Assembly: GCA_016926235.1 (NCBI GenBank)
Contig: JAFGOZ010000708.1
Span: 1 to 17,651 of the forward strand
DNA: 17,651 bases
Direction: 5' to 3'
DNA from: Bacteroidales bacterium
GTDB lineage: Bacteria; Bacteroidota; Bacteroidia; Bacteroidales; UBA10428
In this document: positions 1-7,581 of the stretch, piece by piece
How positions within the stretch are numbered: position 1 is the stretch's first letter
How the letters are laid out: each line of letters opens with the position of its first letter
Position numbers and translations under genes: made by a program
Notes under the pieces: generated by a model
Told to the model about the DNA's origin: nothing
Databases searched by the model: none
Seen by the model: the letters and a program-made list of their open reading frames with translations, nothing else

Positions 1-1
1 G

Positions 2-475
2 GTGGCACCCATTGACACCATCTGCATGCACGGCAGTCCTTTGTCGCGTTACGACAACCGTAAAATGTGGGAGAAATACGATTACCGCAATTACGGTATT
101 ATCGGCGAACCTTACTTTGATGTCGATTTCAGTAAGGTGCTGTATTTAACCGATACCGGACGAAGGTGGGATGGGGAAAAAGTGAGTATTCGGGATAAAG
201 TGATCCAGACTTTAGATCAAAGATCAAAGAATAAAGATCAGAAAGAGGTTGGCAGAAGCTCTATCCCCCTCCGGAGGGGGCAGGGGGAGGATGTAAAAAA
301 GCTTTCATTCCATTCAACCTTCGACATCATCCATGCAGCAAACGCCGGATCATTGCCTCCTCAGCTTATGATCAACGTGCACCCGCAACGGTGGGACAAT
401 CGGATGCTGCCCTGGATCAAAGAACTGTTCTGGCAAAGGGTGAAGAATGGGGTGAAGGGGGTGATTGCCCGTTGA
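2..475 (+). CDS. Polysaccharide-deacetylase-like protein, C-terminal part (5' end outside window)
   Basis: This is the 3' end of a larger gene. The open frame runs to the left edge, and the GTG at position 2 is just the first codon visible, so it is not claimed as a start. The fragment resembles the C-terminal part of a polysaccharide-deacetylase-like protein common beside Bacteroidetes exopolysaccharide genes: an N-terminal stretch with TICMHGSPLSRYDNR, then GEPYFDVDF and LTDTGRRWDGE, and near the end MINVHPQRW followed by PWIKELFWQ. I recognise this from family memory. No deacetylase metal-binding residues can be assigned because that part is missing or remote. About 25-30 residues in the middle (bases ~205-300) are low-complexity and contain the palindromic repeat listed separately. 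The gene ends in TGA and converges on the minus-strand operon 16 bp away. It may act in remodelling the same surface glycan, but that is inference from position. Confidence 0.6.
   Translation: MAPIDTICMHGSPLSRYDNRKMWEKYDYRNYGIIGEPYFDVDFSKVLYLTDTGRRWDGEKVSIRDKVIQTLDQRSKNKDQKEVGRSSIPLRRGQGEDVKKLSFHSTFDIIHAANAGSLPPQLMINVHPQRWDNRMLPWIKELFWQRVKNGVKGVIAR
265..290. repeat. G/C-rich palindromic dispersed-type repeat inside a coding gene
   Basis: Bases 265-280 (CCCCCTCCGGAGGGGG) form a perfect 16-bp palindrome followed by CAGGGGGAGG. It sits in an otherwise AT-rich context and resembles the short G/C-rich palindromic elements found between genes in many Bacteroidetes genomes. Here it lies in frame inside the deacetylase-like gene, encoding roughly PLRRGQGE. 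The preceding bases (~210-245) are a degenerate AAAGATCA-type low-complexity stretch, so the whole of ~205-300 looks like an insertion. Confidence 0.6.
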
Positions 476-491
476 AGTGGGTTAGAGCAAA

Positions 492-1559
492 CTATTTGAA
501 TCGTAATTGATAATCAGGATTTTCCTGCATGATTTGAGCACTTTGAGGGTAGTTTTCAATGAACCATACCATAAAGTCAGTAACATTTATTTTATCCTCA
601 AGCATACTATTACGACGAGATTGAAATTTCTCATTTAAGTTCTGTATTTTAAGCAATTCATCAATTTTCTCAATAACACCATCGTAGTTTCTGAAGTTGA
701 AAACCAGACCATATTTTTCCTGATCTTCGTTGTAGCACCTTTCTATAGAATTCACATATATTGATGGAGTTCCAAGCACTCCGGCTTCTGATGCCATGGT
801 AGCGCCTTCGCCCACATATAGGGTGGCGTAAAACAGTGCGTCATGCATCTTCTCGAAAGGAATATCAATTAAATATTCTTTAAGCTCAGGAATGATATCT
901 TTTTCAGCGGATATGTAGACCTTCATTTTTGTTGAGAGAAACCTTACCAATTCAATTTTATCAAAATATGACATACCTCCCTGCGCCAAATCATGACTTG
1001 CAGACCAGGCTACGAATCTTACGATGGCATATTTCTCGTTGTCTTTCACGCCCAATAATGACTTGATTGAAGGATCAGGTGTAAAATAGGCAGGATGCAG
1101 ATAAACAAGTTCATGATATCCTAAATATCGAATTTGTTTGGTTCCAAGATCGATTGGAAGAATATTAGGAGAAAGAATACTCTTACATACAGGATAATAC
1201 AAACGAATCTGTTCCATATTTCCTGAATCTTCCAATGAGATATGGGGCTTTCTAAATAGTAAGGCGCAATAACCTGCATACATAGAGCCATGACTTAAGA
1301 ACAGGTCAGGTTTAAACCGGAGCGAAATTTTAAAAATCTTATAGGTAAAGAACAACAAGCCGATAATTTTATTAACGACTCCTTTTTGTTTTCTTCCAAT
1401 GCTTTTATATAAAAACCCCGTATTTTTCAGTAATTCTGTTTCTTTTTCACCTACCCTTACTGTGAATAAGAATTGATGACCATTTTTTGCCAACTCAAAG
1501 GCCAGACATTTGAAAATGTGCACGTGTGCAGGATGACCAATGTCAATGAGAATTTTCAC
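492..1559 (-). CDS. DUF354 family protein (GT-B-like, probable glycosyltransferase)
   Basis: 355 residues, last gene of the operon. The N-terminus has DIGHPAHVHIFK (residues 6-17), the glycine-rich first loop of GT-B proteins. The C-terminal half has GEGATMASEAGVLGTP (250-265), the nucleotide-sugar-binding-like loop typical of DUF354 proteins, which are distantly related to UDP-GlcNAc 2-epimerases and GT-B transferases. It is probably a cytoplasmic transferase adding a sugar to the lipid-linked unit, but DUF354 activity is not firmly established, so an epimerase-like role remains possible. The start is GTG (1557-1559), overlapping the TGA of the upstream FemAB-like gene as GTGA, which suggests translational coupling. 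No terminator-like hairpin is visible in the 16 bp to the convergent gene. Confidence 0.8.
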   Translation of the reverse strand: MKILIDIGHPAHVHIFKCLAFELAKNGHQFLFTVRVGEKETELLKNTGFLYKSIGRKQKGVVNKIIGLLFFTYKIFKISLRFKPDLFLSHGSMYAGYCALLFRKPHISLEDSGNMEQIRLYYPVCKSILSPNILPIDLGTKQIRYLGYHELVYLHPAYFTPDPSIKSLLGVKDNEKYAIVRFVAWSASHDLAQGGMSYFDKIELVRFLSTKMKVYISAEKDIIPELKEYLIDIPFEKMHDALFYATLYVGEGATMASEAGVLGTPSIYVNSIERCYNEDQEKYGLVFNFRNYDGVIEKIDELLKIQNLNEKFQSRRNSMLEDKINVTDFMVWFIENYPQSAQIMQENPDYQLRFK

Positions 1560-2551
1560 TTTTTCAGTTGTTTCATTAATGATAGTGCCGAAGCACCTAA
1601 TTTATACAATAGTTTATTGTTAATTTTTGTGAAACGACCATATTCAACCAATTCGCCTCCGAATTTTCCCTTAAACTCCCTTACACCATAGCTTTCAGCA
1701 GGTTTGCCGGCACCCATGAAATCAAAGTATTGAAACCCGTTTTTATAGCCATAGTCAATGGCTGCCCATGTTGCCATTACACTCGGACTAGCCTCTTTGT
1801 ATTCCTGGTCAAGGCCGGCTATATAAAACTCATAAATAGCTTTTCCAGTTAACATGGGACAAATAATTCCACCCACTATATTATCATTAAAATGAACCAG
1901 CAGGTATTTTCCAATTTTAGCTTTATAAAAAGCCTCAAAGAATGCTATGGAGGGTAAGGGCTTTTTTATGCGGGTATCATATAAACTTTTAAGAATAGCA
2001 TAGAACTTTTTCACATCGGCCATTGAAGCAGCTTCTTTAATAGTTACCCCGTTTTTCAGTGCTTTGCTAATCTGCCGTTTTCTATTTGTGTTCAATTGAT
2101 TCCAGGCTACTTCGTACGAAGAGCAATTTAGCCTGAAATTTAGGTAAGGTGTATATTTCCAGCCATATTCTGCAAAGGTATTTTTGTAATTACGATAATT
2201 ATGAAAGTTCCGTGTTTCCAAATAAATAGCATTGCCCTTAAGCCTGAGATTCAGCTCTTTTAATAAAATATGTAATGAGGATTGATCATCTTCAAGCACT
2301 AAAGGGCCTCCGTAAATGATGGACCTTCTGGTAAAATAGCCTTTAATTCCTTTCTCTTTTTGCAATGTAGCAACAACTAAAGAACTAAGTTTTCCTGAAT
2401 CTTCAATGGCGAGGGCAATAGCAGTATAACCCGGAATGGAATTAATAAAAGCATAAAATTCAGCAGTCTGAAACGGAGTTGAAAAATTGCTGTTTAACAG
2501 CAACTCGTTCCAGGCACTCCGGGATATTTCACAGTTAACTAAAACATGCAT
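1556..2551 (-). CDS. FemAB/GNAT-fold aminoacyl- or acyltransferase-like protein
   Basis: 331 residues with the two-lobed look of FemAB-related GNAT proteins (Acetyltransf_6/FemX-like). Markers are RRSIIYGGPLV (75-85), the basic helix NRKRQISKALKNGV (156-169), a strand-rich centre with VGGIICPML (226-234), and FDFMGAGKPAESYGVREFK (276-294) before FGGE (298-301). FemAB proteins transfer amino acids from aminoacyl-tRNA to peptidoglycan precursors. Relatives in polysaccharide clusters probably acylate or aminoacylate glycan units, but substrates are largely unknown. The ATG (2549-2551) shares one base with the TGA of the upstream GT4 gene, and the 3' end overlaps the DUF354 gene by 4 bp. The neighbouring ATP-grasp and asparagine-synthetase-like genes make an amino-acid decoration role worth considering; this is inference. 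Confidence 0.75.
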   Translation of the reverse strand: MHVLVNCEISRSAWNELLLNSNFSTPFQTAEFYAFINSIPGYTAIALAIEDSGKLSSLVVATLQKEKGIKGYFTRRSIIYGGPLVLEDDQSSLHILLKELNLRLKGNAIYLETRNFHNYRNYKNTFAEYGWKYTPYLNFRLNCSSYEVAWNQLNTNRKRQISKALKNGVTIKEAASMADVKKFYAILKSLYDTRIKKPLPSIAFFEAFYKAKIGKYLLVHFNDNIVGGIICPMLTGKAIYEFYIAGLDQEYKEASPSVMATWAAIDYGYKNGFQYFDFMGAGKPAESYGVREFKGKFGGELVEYGRFTKINNKLLYKLGASALSLMKQLKK

Positions 2552-3498
2552 CAGTACTTTCCTTTTTTCTTTTGTTTGCTGATAACTTCGTGATAAACAT
2601 CAATGATTTTTTTCGCTATAGTTTCCGAATCCAAACCGAGTTCAAGAATCCGGTTCCGGCCCTGCGTGCGTTTGTTAAAGTTAAGTGCCATTTGTATTTT
2701 CCCAACTACATCTTTTGGGTCGAATGAAGTAATATAACAACCTTCGGTCTGGCCTATTACCCATTTTATATCGCCCACGTCAGTAGCTACTATGGGACAA
2801 TTACAGGCCATGGCCTCTTTAATAACATTAGGAGAGCCTTCCCATTTTGAAGTTAGCAGGATAACATCTGAAGCACTTAAATAATGAGGAATAAACTCAT
2901 TAGGAACATTGTAAATGGTTTTTAATTCAATATCATGTTTATTTAAGATTTGAATAGCTTGAATCGCTAGTTGATGGTTTTTTTCCGCTCTATTTGGTGG
3001 AGCCAGAAACAGAACTATTTTCTTATCTTTTGGAAAACGAATAATCTCTTTTGCAGTCATAATTGGAATTGATTGAAATCTGCAAAGATCTACACCATTT
3101 GGGATAATATACGCATGAGTAAGCTTTAATTTTGACTTCAGGCTTAGACTTTTAACTATAATTGCTTTCCATCTGTCACTAAGAATAAAGATTTTTGATA
3201 TCAGGCGGAAAACTAAAGTCATATAAATATCGGATCCCATAAGAGATACCACTAAAGGATATGGGCCAGCAAGGGCAGCTGAGAAAGCACTTAAGCTATA
3301 ATGTGCATGAATCAGATCAAATTGTCCGGTTTGAAATTTCTTTTTTATTTTACCTATAGATGAAATGTAGCTTAGGAAACCTGGATTTATTAAAAAGTAT
3401 TCTATTTCAAGCCCATTTTTGGTTAAGGACTGACCTTGATTAAAAACAACATTACCAACGCTGCCGTTACGGCCACTGGAAACAAAAAGAACTCTCAT
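2551..3498 (-). CDS. Glycosyltransferase family 4 (GT-B fold)
   Basis: 315 residues, slightly short for GT4 but complete. The N-terminal Rossmann domain shows DLIHAHYSLSAF (61-72) and MGSDIY (87-92). The linker has IPNGVDL (132-138). The C-terminal domain carries the EX7E donor-binding motif in EGSPNVIKEAMACNCPIVA (E220 and E228) followed by TDVGD. This is a retaining GT4 enzyme that would add one sugar to an undecaprenyl-linked oligosaccharide on the inner face of the membrane; donor and acceptor cannot be read from sequence. ATG start (3496-3498), 3 bp after the upstream ATP-grasp stop codon and sharing one base with the downstream FemAB-like start. Its G+C looks higher than in the genes upstream in the operon. 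Confidence 0.88.
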   Translation of the reverse strand: MRVLFVSSGRNGSVGNVVFNQGQSLTKNGLEIEYFLINPGFLSYISSIGKIKKKFQTGQFDLIHAHYSLSAFSAALAGPYPLVVSLMGSDIYMTLVFRLISKIFILSDRWKAIIVKSLSLKSKLKLTHAYIIPNGVDLCRFQSIPIMTAKEIIRFPKDKKIVLFLAPPNRAEKNHQLAIQAIQILNKHDIELKTIYNVPNEFIPHYLSASDVILLTSKWEGSPNVIKEAMACNCPIVATDVGDIKWVIGQTEGCYITSFDPKDVVGKIQMALNFNKRTQGRNRILELGLDSETIAKKIIDVYHEVISKQKKKGKY

Positions 3499-3501
3499 TT
3501 C

Positions 3502-4527
3502 TTAGTTTTCTTCCTTTTTCAAATAGTTGATTATGCTTTCCACGTAAACGAACTCTATGTCAGATTGTTCATCACAAATTCTCCAATTATCTTTACTTTT
3601 CTCGAAATAAAAAGATGATTTTTCCAAAGTTGTTGTGCCAAAATACAAGAATTGAAATTCGATTAAATGAAATGTTTTTCCGTCATAGCCAATATCCAAT
3701 GAAATGTGAGGAACATCAAAATATGTTTTAATACTGTAGGCAAAATCTAATAAACCTGCAGGTAGTTCTTTCCTAAACTCAAACTTCCCACTACCACTTG
3801 CTCTAAAATCATTTTCTCGATTACCTCTATATAGAACATAACATTTATTATCATATAACAATACCTTCCAGTCATTATTCAAACCAGGTATAAAATTCTG
3901 AACGATGAACTTGTTTCTATAAGTTGATTCTTTAATATATCCCTTATGCTTAATTTCTCTTAATAGTTCTTTTATGTCATGTATTATACTTTTTGAAGCT
4001 GAAATAGCTTTTACTGATTTTATTAGTTCAATTTCATTTAATGCTTTGGCAACTCCTTTACTCATAGCTCCATAGGCAGGTTTAATAACCACAGGGTAGA
4101 TAAATGATGAAAGATTGAGAATAAGCTCTTCATAAGATCCGAAAAATTTTGAGTGAATAGTCTTAATTGGAGTAAACTCGGATATTTCACGTAAACACTC
4201 CATGAATACTTTGTTATTGTGAGCTTTTAAGTATTTATATTTTGGTAATACAAATATACCTTTCTGCTCTAATGCAAAGATTATGTCTTCTATATATGCT
4301 TTGTACATGCCATAATTATCTTCAGAAGACGTATACAGCACAATTGGACGAGTCTTAAAAACAATATCCAAATCTAATTGAGAGAAATTCACAATTTTGA
4401 TATTATACTCATGCTCTTGGAATAGTCTCGCCATTTTGACAATATCCATCCCGCTTCTGTATATTTTTGTTTTTTGTTTGGATCCAAAAAATCCCTTATA
4501 GTCCGTTAGTAGGAGTATATCTTTCAT
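3502..4527 (-). CDS. ATP-grasp domain protein (carboxylate-amine ligase-like)
   Basis: 341 residues. ATP-grasp features in order: a Rossmann-like N-terminal region; NNKVFMECLREI (104-115); YPVVIKPAYGAMSKGVA (144-160) with K149 and a small-residue loop as ATP-binding elements; FIVQNFIPG (207-215) in the adenine-binding position; RENDFRASGSGKFEF (237-251), a RimK/CphA-like substrate and phosphate loop; and HISLDIGYDG plus LIEFQ (274-292), where D278, E290 and Q292 fit the metal-binding positions. The expected chemistry is ATP-dependent acyl-phosphate formation followed by amide or peptide bond formation. The substrate is unknown. The ATG overlaps the TGA of the asparagine-synthetase-like gene by 4 bp (ATGA), so the pair is likely coupled. 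In a glycan operon it may make an amino-acid conjugate or amidate a sugar acid; that is inference. Confidence 0.82.
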   Translation of the reverse strand: MKDILLLTDYKGFFGSKQKTKIYRSGMDIVKMARLFQEHEYNIKIVNFSQLDLDIVFKTRPIVLYTSSEDNYGMYKAYIEDIIFALEQKGIFVLPKYKYLKAHNNKVFMECLREISEFTPIKTIHSKFFGSYEELILNLSSFIYPVVIKPAYGAMSKGVAKALNEIELIKSVKAISASKSIIHDIKELLREIKHKGYIKESTYRNKFIVQNFIPGLNNDWKVLLYDNKCYVLYRGNRENDFRASGSGKFEFRKELPAGLLDFAYSIKTYFDVPHISLDIGYDGKTFHLIEFQFLYFGTTTLEKSSFYFEKSKDNWRICDEQSDIEFVYVESIINYLKKEEN

Positions 4528-6203
4528 TTAAGAGAATTAATATAGTAATTTATTGAAAGGGTTTCAAATAGTTTATCCCTTAAAATTGCATCAGTTTTCC
4601 ATCTATTATTATTTAGAATATCTAGGATGTATTTTTTATTGAAATAGTCTTCATTGATACCAATTGAAAGGAATTTTGATTTATGTCTTTCAAATCCTGA
4701 AATAATAGCTAAATTATCAAGATTAGGTGTAGTTAACTTGGGATTAACTTTTTTATTTGCATAAGCTATGGCAATTTTCAATCTACCCAGGCTTGTAAGT
4801 AAATCACCTGGAGAATACCCTTTACCTGTAATAAGTGGTAACATTTCAGGAGATATTCTTTTAAGCAGTTCAGCATAAAATAGTTGACCTTTAAAACGTT
4901 TTAATGGATTGTGGGTAAAGAAATCATTATTCACTCCTGCTAATTCTGTTTTAAGTAGTTCGATAACAAAGGTTGAATCAATATAGGGATTTATCACATT
5001 AACATTGTTACGCATTGGTTGAATAATCTGCATTCCAAAAAATTTCCTGAATACCTCATCAAAGATGTATTTATAAAACCGTTGACTTTCTGTTAAATGA
5101 ATTACTTTTTCTTTATATTGTTTCAGATCAGCTATTAATGATTCCAATTCATTTTTAAAATTATCTGCATTTAAAAACTTCAAGGAATCTGAGTTGTGTA
5201 ATTTATTAATCCAAGTATCTCCTTCAATATCTTTAAAATATCCAACTAGAGCTGGTGATGTAAATTGACCTGCAATGTGAGCAGCTCGGAATAATTCACT
5301 CCCAAATAAACCCATGATTATTGTTGAGGCTTTTTTTGAGATAAATTCAGAAGCGTAATACCAATGCAATTGAAGGATATTACTATTTGCGGCGCTACTC
5401 ATTATAACTTCATCAGATAATGTTGCAAATTTGTATAAGTAATCATTTTCATCTAAATATATTGGGATAAAATCCTGATTTATTAATTGAGATTGTTCAA
5501 TAGGTAGTGAAATATCTACATTGTCATGAGATCCAAATGAATAAGCACTAACTTTCTTATTTAAATATCGTGAAAGTGCTATAAGACTTCTACCATCAAA
5601 ACCACTTGTGAATGAAATAAAGTCATCATTCTTAATTTTGTTCTTATTTAGGGAAATGAAAAGGTCAACCAAATTACCAATGGATTTTTTATAAGGTATA
5701 GGTTTTGATGTGAACTCTTCCTCTATATTGAGAACACATCTAAATTGAATGCTATTAGTTATTTCAACAATGTGATTTGATGGAACTAGTATTATTTCCT
5801 TAAAGACGGTATCTTGAAATAAGCTATAGTTAAACAATGCTTTGTCAAGTATAAATCGATTATTAAATTTTAAACTATACTCGTTTTGGAGTTTATCCCT
5901 TATTAAATTTATGTCGGAAGCAATAATGGTGAATTTTTCATTGGAAAATAAATATAATGGAGAAAGTCCGAAACTCTCTGAATAGATTTGAATTTTTTCT
6001 TTAGAAATAACTACTTGGTATTGTGGGCTATTCCTATCACAGCTTAATCCTATGCTGTAGTTTTTAGTATTATTAATACTATTTATACCTTCCTGCAACG
6101 ACGATTCAAGGTGCTCTATTTCCCAAGATCCAAAATTATATTGTCCTTGAAAGTTCTTCTCTTTTTCTCTTCTGAATTCATTAAATGTAATTTTCAGTAA
6201 CAT
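4524..6203 (-). CDS. Asparagine-synthetase-like ATP-dependent amide-forming protein, no N-terminal Cys
   Basis: About 559 residues. The N-terminal region resembles a decayed class II glutaminase (GATase_7) domain: SESFGLSPLYLF (~75-87) and IIASDINLI (~93-101) match its second half, but the mature N-terminus reads MLLKITF with no catalytic Cys2. The synthetase domain has a PP-loop variant TSGFDGRS (~199-206) where the family norm is SGGxDS. Later regions include IIMGLFGSELFR and a helical C-terminus. Asn synthetase relatives without the Cys, such as beta-lactam synthetases and lasso cyclases, adenylate a carboxylate and couple it to a non-ammonia amine, so this one probably does not use glutamine. 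The frame could open at TTG 6206, but ATG 6203 directly follows and is preferred. The 3' end overlaps the ATP-grasp gene by 4 bp. The DNA is very AT-rich. Confidence 0.8.
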   Translation of the reverse strand: MLLKITFNEFRREKEKNFQGQYNFGSWEIEHLESSLQEGINSINNTKNYSIGLSCDRNSPQYQVVISKEKIQIYSESFGLSPLYLFSNEKFTIIASDINLIRDKLQNEYSLKFNNRFILDKALFNYSLFQDTVFKEIILVPSNHIVEITNSIQFRCVLNIEEEFTSKPIPYKKSIGNLVDLFISLNKNKIKNDDFISFTSGFDGRSLIALSRYLNKKVSAYSFGSHDNVDISLPIEQSQLINQDFIPIYLDENDYLYKFATLSDEVIMSSAANSNILQLHWYYASEFISKKASTIIMGLFGSELFRAAHIAGQFTSPALVGYFKDIEGDTWINKLHNSDSLKFLNADNFKNELESLIADLKQYKEKVIHLTESQRFYKYIFDEVFRKFFGMQIIQPMRNNVNVINPYIDSTFVIELLKTELAGVNNDFFTHNPLKRFKGQLFYAELLKRISPEMLPLITGKGYSPGDLLTSLGRLKIAIAYANKKVNPKLTTPNLDNLAIISGFERHKSKFLSIGINEDYFNKKYILDILNNNRWKTDAILRDKLFETLSINYYINSLK

Positions 6204-6257
6204 CAAAAACTTTTATTAAATTACTTAATATGAATACTAAATAACCAATGATAATTA

Positions 6258-7424
6258 CTAAAGATTCAGAATGGTTCTATACCTTAATGATAATCCATCC
6301 CAAGTATATGGGTTATAATCGAAGACCTTTTCTATCTCATAATAATGTGTTATTATGAATTCTATTGTATTTGTAATATCAGTAATATTGTTCTTACATG
6401 AAAACACACCTGATGTACCCCTTAAATAATGCAAAGTCGGGGAGTTTTCATTTTCATAGACTAATAATACTGGTCTATTTATTGCAAAGCATTCAAGTGT
6501 TTTACCAGGTACTTGAATTCCATAGGAATTATCAACTAGCAAAATTAAGTGCGAATTGTCATAAACTTTTATTAATTTCTCTTGCGGAATATTTGCGTAG
6601 GTATTAATGAAGTTATACTTAAGCCTTTTAAACCATTTTTTTTTATTGCCTCCAAAGATTTCAACAATAATATTACGTTTCAATTTATTGATAGCCTCAA
6701 AAACAATTTCAGGATTACGAAAATTCTTATAAAATCCTCCAGCATAGACTATTTTAAAATTCTGTATTATTTGAGCCTTTTCTAAATGGTATTCATAGAA
6801 TATTTTGTTAATACCTTGTTCAATAACAGATATTTGATTGAAGTCGATAATATTCGAATAGTATTCCTTAATTTTCTCATTAAGTACAACTATTCTATTA
6901 AAATATTTCAGATGTTTTTTTTCATAAAGTAAAGCTTTTTTGATTTTTCTATTCTTATTAGTAAACAAAGCATTTGCAGAAAAAGGATCAGAAAGATCGG
7001 CAATTATCTGACATTTTGGGTTAAGGATTCTAATTTCAGTGCCTAGTTTAATAAATGAAAAAGGAGTAATACAAACAATAGCAATGCTAAAGCAAGTATT
7101 TTCACTTATTTGCTTTATAGCCCTTATATATTGTTTTATGTAAATAACAAAAACATCTGGGAAAAATATATTTGGTAGAATATTATTAAGCGACCTTTTT
7201 ATGATTTTTTGCAAAGGAAGAAGATGTTTGTTAACGCCTTTAAAAACACTATAATTCTCAGCACCATCTATAGAAAAAACTTTTGAATCAAACGTAAGAT
7301 GAACAATATGGCAATCTTTAAGTAAAGGTTTGAATAAATTTGAATAACGAACAGCCTGGGCAGAATTTGGGTTAATTAAGCTTGTAATAATAAGCACTTT
7401 ATTTTCAGTAATTATCTTTGCCAA
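6258..7424 (-). CDS. Glycosyltransferase family 4-like protein with non-ATG start
   Basis: Up to 388 residues. A divergent GT-B/GT4 protein: VLIITSLINPN (10-20), IADLSDPFSA (141-150), a basic YEKKHLKYFNRIVVLNEK (167-184), SVIEQGIN (199-206), FKIVYAGGFYKNF (223-235) and the donor-site-like VPGKTLECFAINRPVLL (305-321). It would transfer one sugar to the growing repeat unit in the cytoplasm; specificity is unknown. The frame contains no methionine codon at all, so translation must begin at a non-ATG codon: TTG at 7424, or GTG at 7397, which would place LIITSLINPN right at the N-terminus as in other GT4 proteins. It lies in the most AT-rich part of the locus (10 G/C of 60 at 6901-6960). It is separated from the upstream polymerase gene by the longest gap in the operon. 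Confidence 0.75.
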   Translation of the reverse strand: MAKIITENKVLIITSLINPNSAQAVRYSNLFKPLLKDCHIVHLTFDSKVFSIDGAENYSVFKGVNKHLLPLQKIIKRSLNNILPNIFFPDVFVIYIKQYIRAIKQISENTCFSIAIVCITPFSFIKLGTEIRILNPKCQIIADLSDPFSANALFTNKNRKIKKALLYEKKHLKYFNRIVVLNEKIKEYYSNIIDFNQISVIEQGINKIFYEYHLEKAQIIQNFKIVYAGGFYKNFRNPEIVFEAINKLKRNIIVEIFGGNKKKWFKRLKYNFINTYANIPQEKLIKVYDNSHLILLVDNSYGIQVPGKTLECFAINRPVLLVYENENSPTLHYLRGTSGVFSCKNNITDITNTIEFIITHYYEIEKVFDYNPYTWDGLSLRYRTILNL

Positions 7425-7581
7425 ATTTTCAAATATTGGATTATCAACGTTTATTAAAAAGTAAATTTTTCCAGGTTTGATTATTTTGCAATGTTTTGAT
7501 GCTTGGCATCATATATTATTAGATTTAATGAACCTGAAAATCGAGAAGGTTTAATAATTGGATTAATACAAGGCAATAAAA
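7425..7581. other. 157-bp AT-rich intergenic gap inside the operon
   Basis: This is the only long gap in an operon whose other junctions mostly overlap. I see no TAnnTTTG promoter on the minus strand here. The one dyad is a weak 6-bp stem with a 3-nt loop at 7497-7511, with no U-run in the direction of transcription. The reading frame of the downstream GT4 stays open upstream to a stop at 7509-7511 without any ATG. The gap could mark a recombination joint or a decayed gene. Confidence 0.4.

Noticed and set aside
1556..6203. Exosortase/PEP-CTERM-type exopolysaccharide locus, suggested by FemAB-like, Asn-synthetase-like and deacetylase-like genes together
   Set aside because: No exosortase, PEP-CTERM protein or chain-length regulator is seen in the window, and the Wzx/Wzy and dTDP-sugar genes point to an O-antigen/capsule-type locus.
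7497..7511. Small dyad TGATGC-TTG-GCATCA in the gap before the GT4 gene
   Set aside because: The stem is only 6 bp with a 3-nt loop and no T-run in the leftward direction of transcription, so it is not supported as a terminator.
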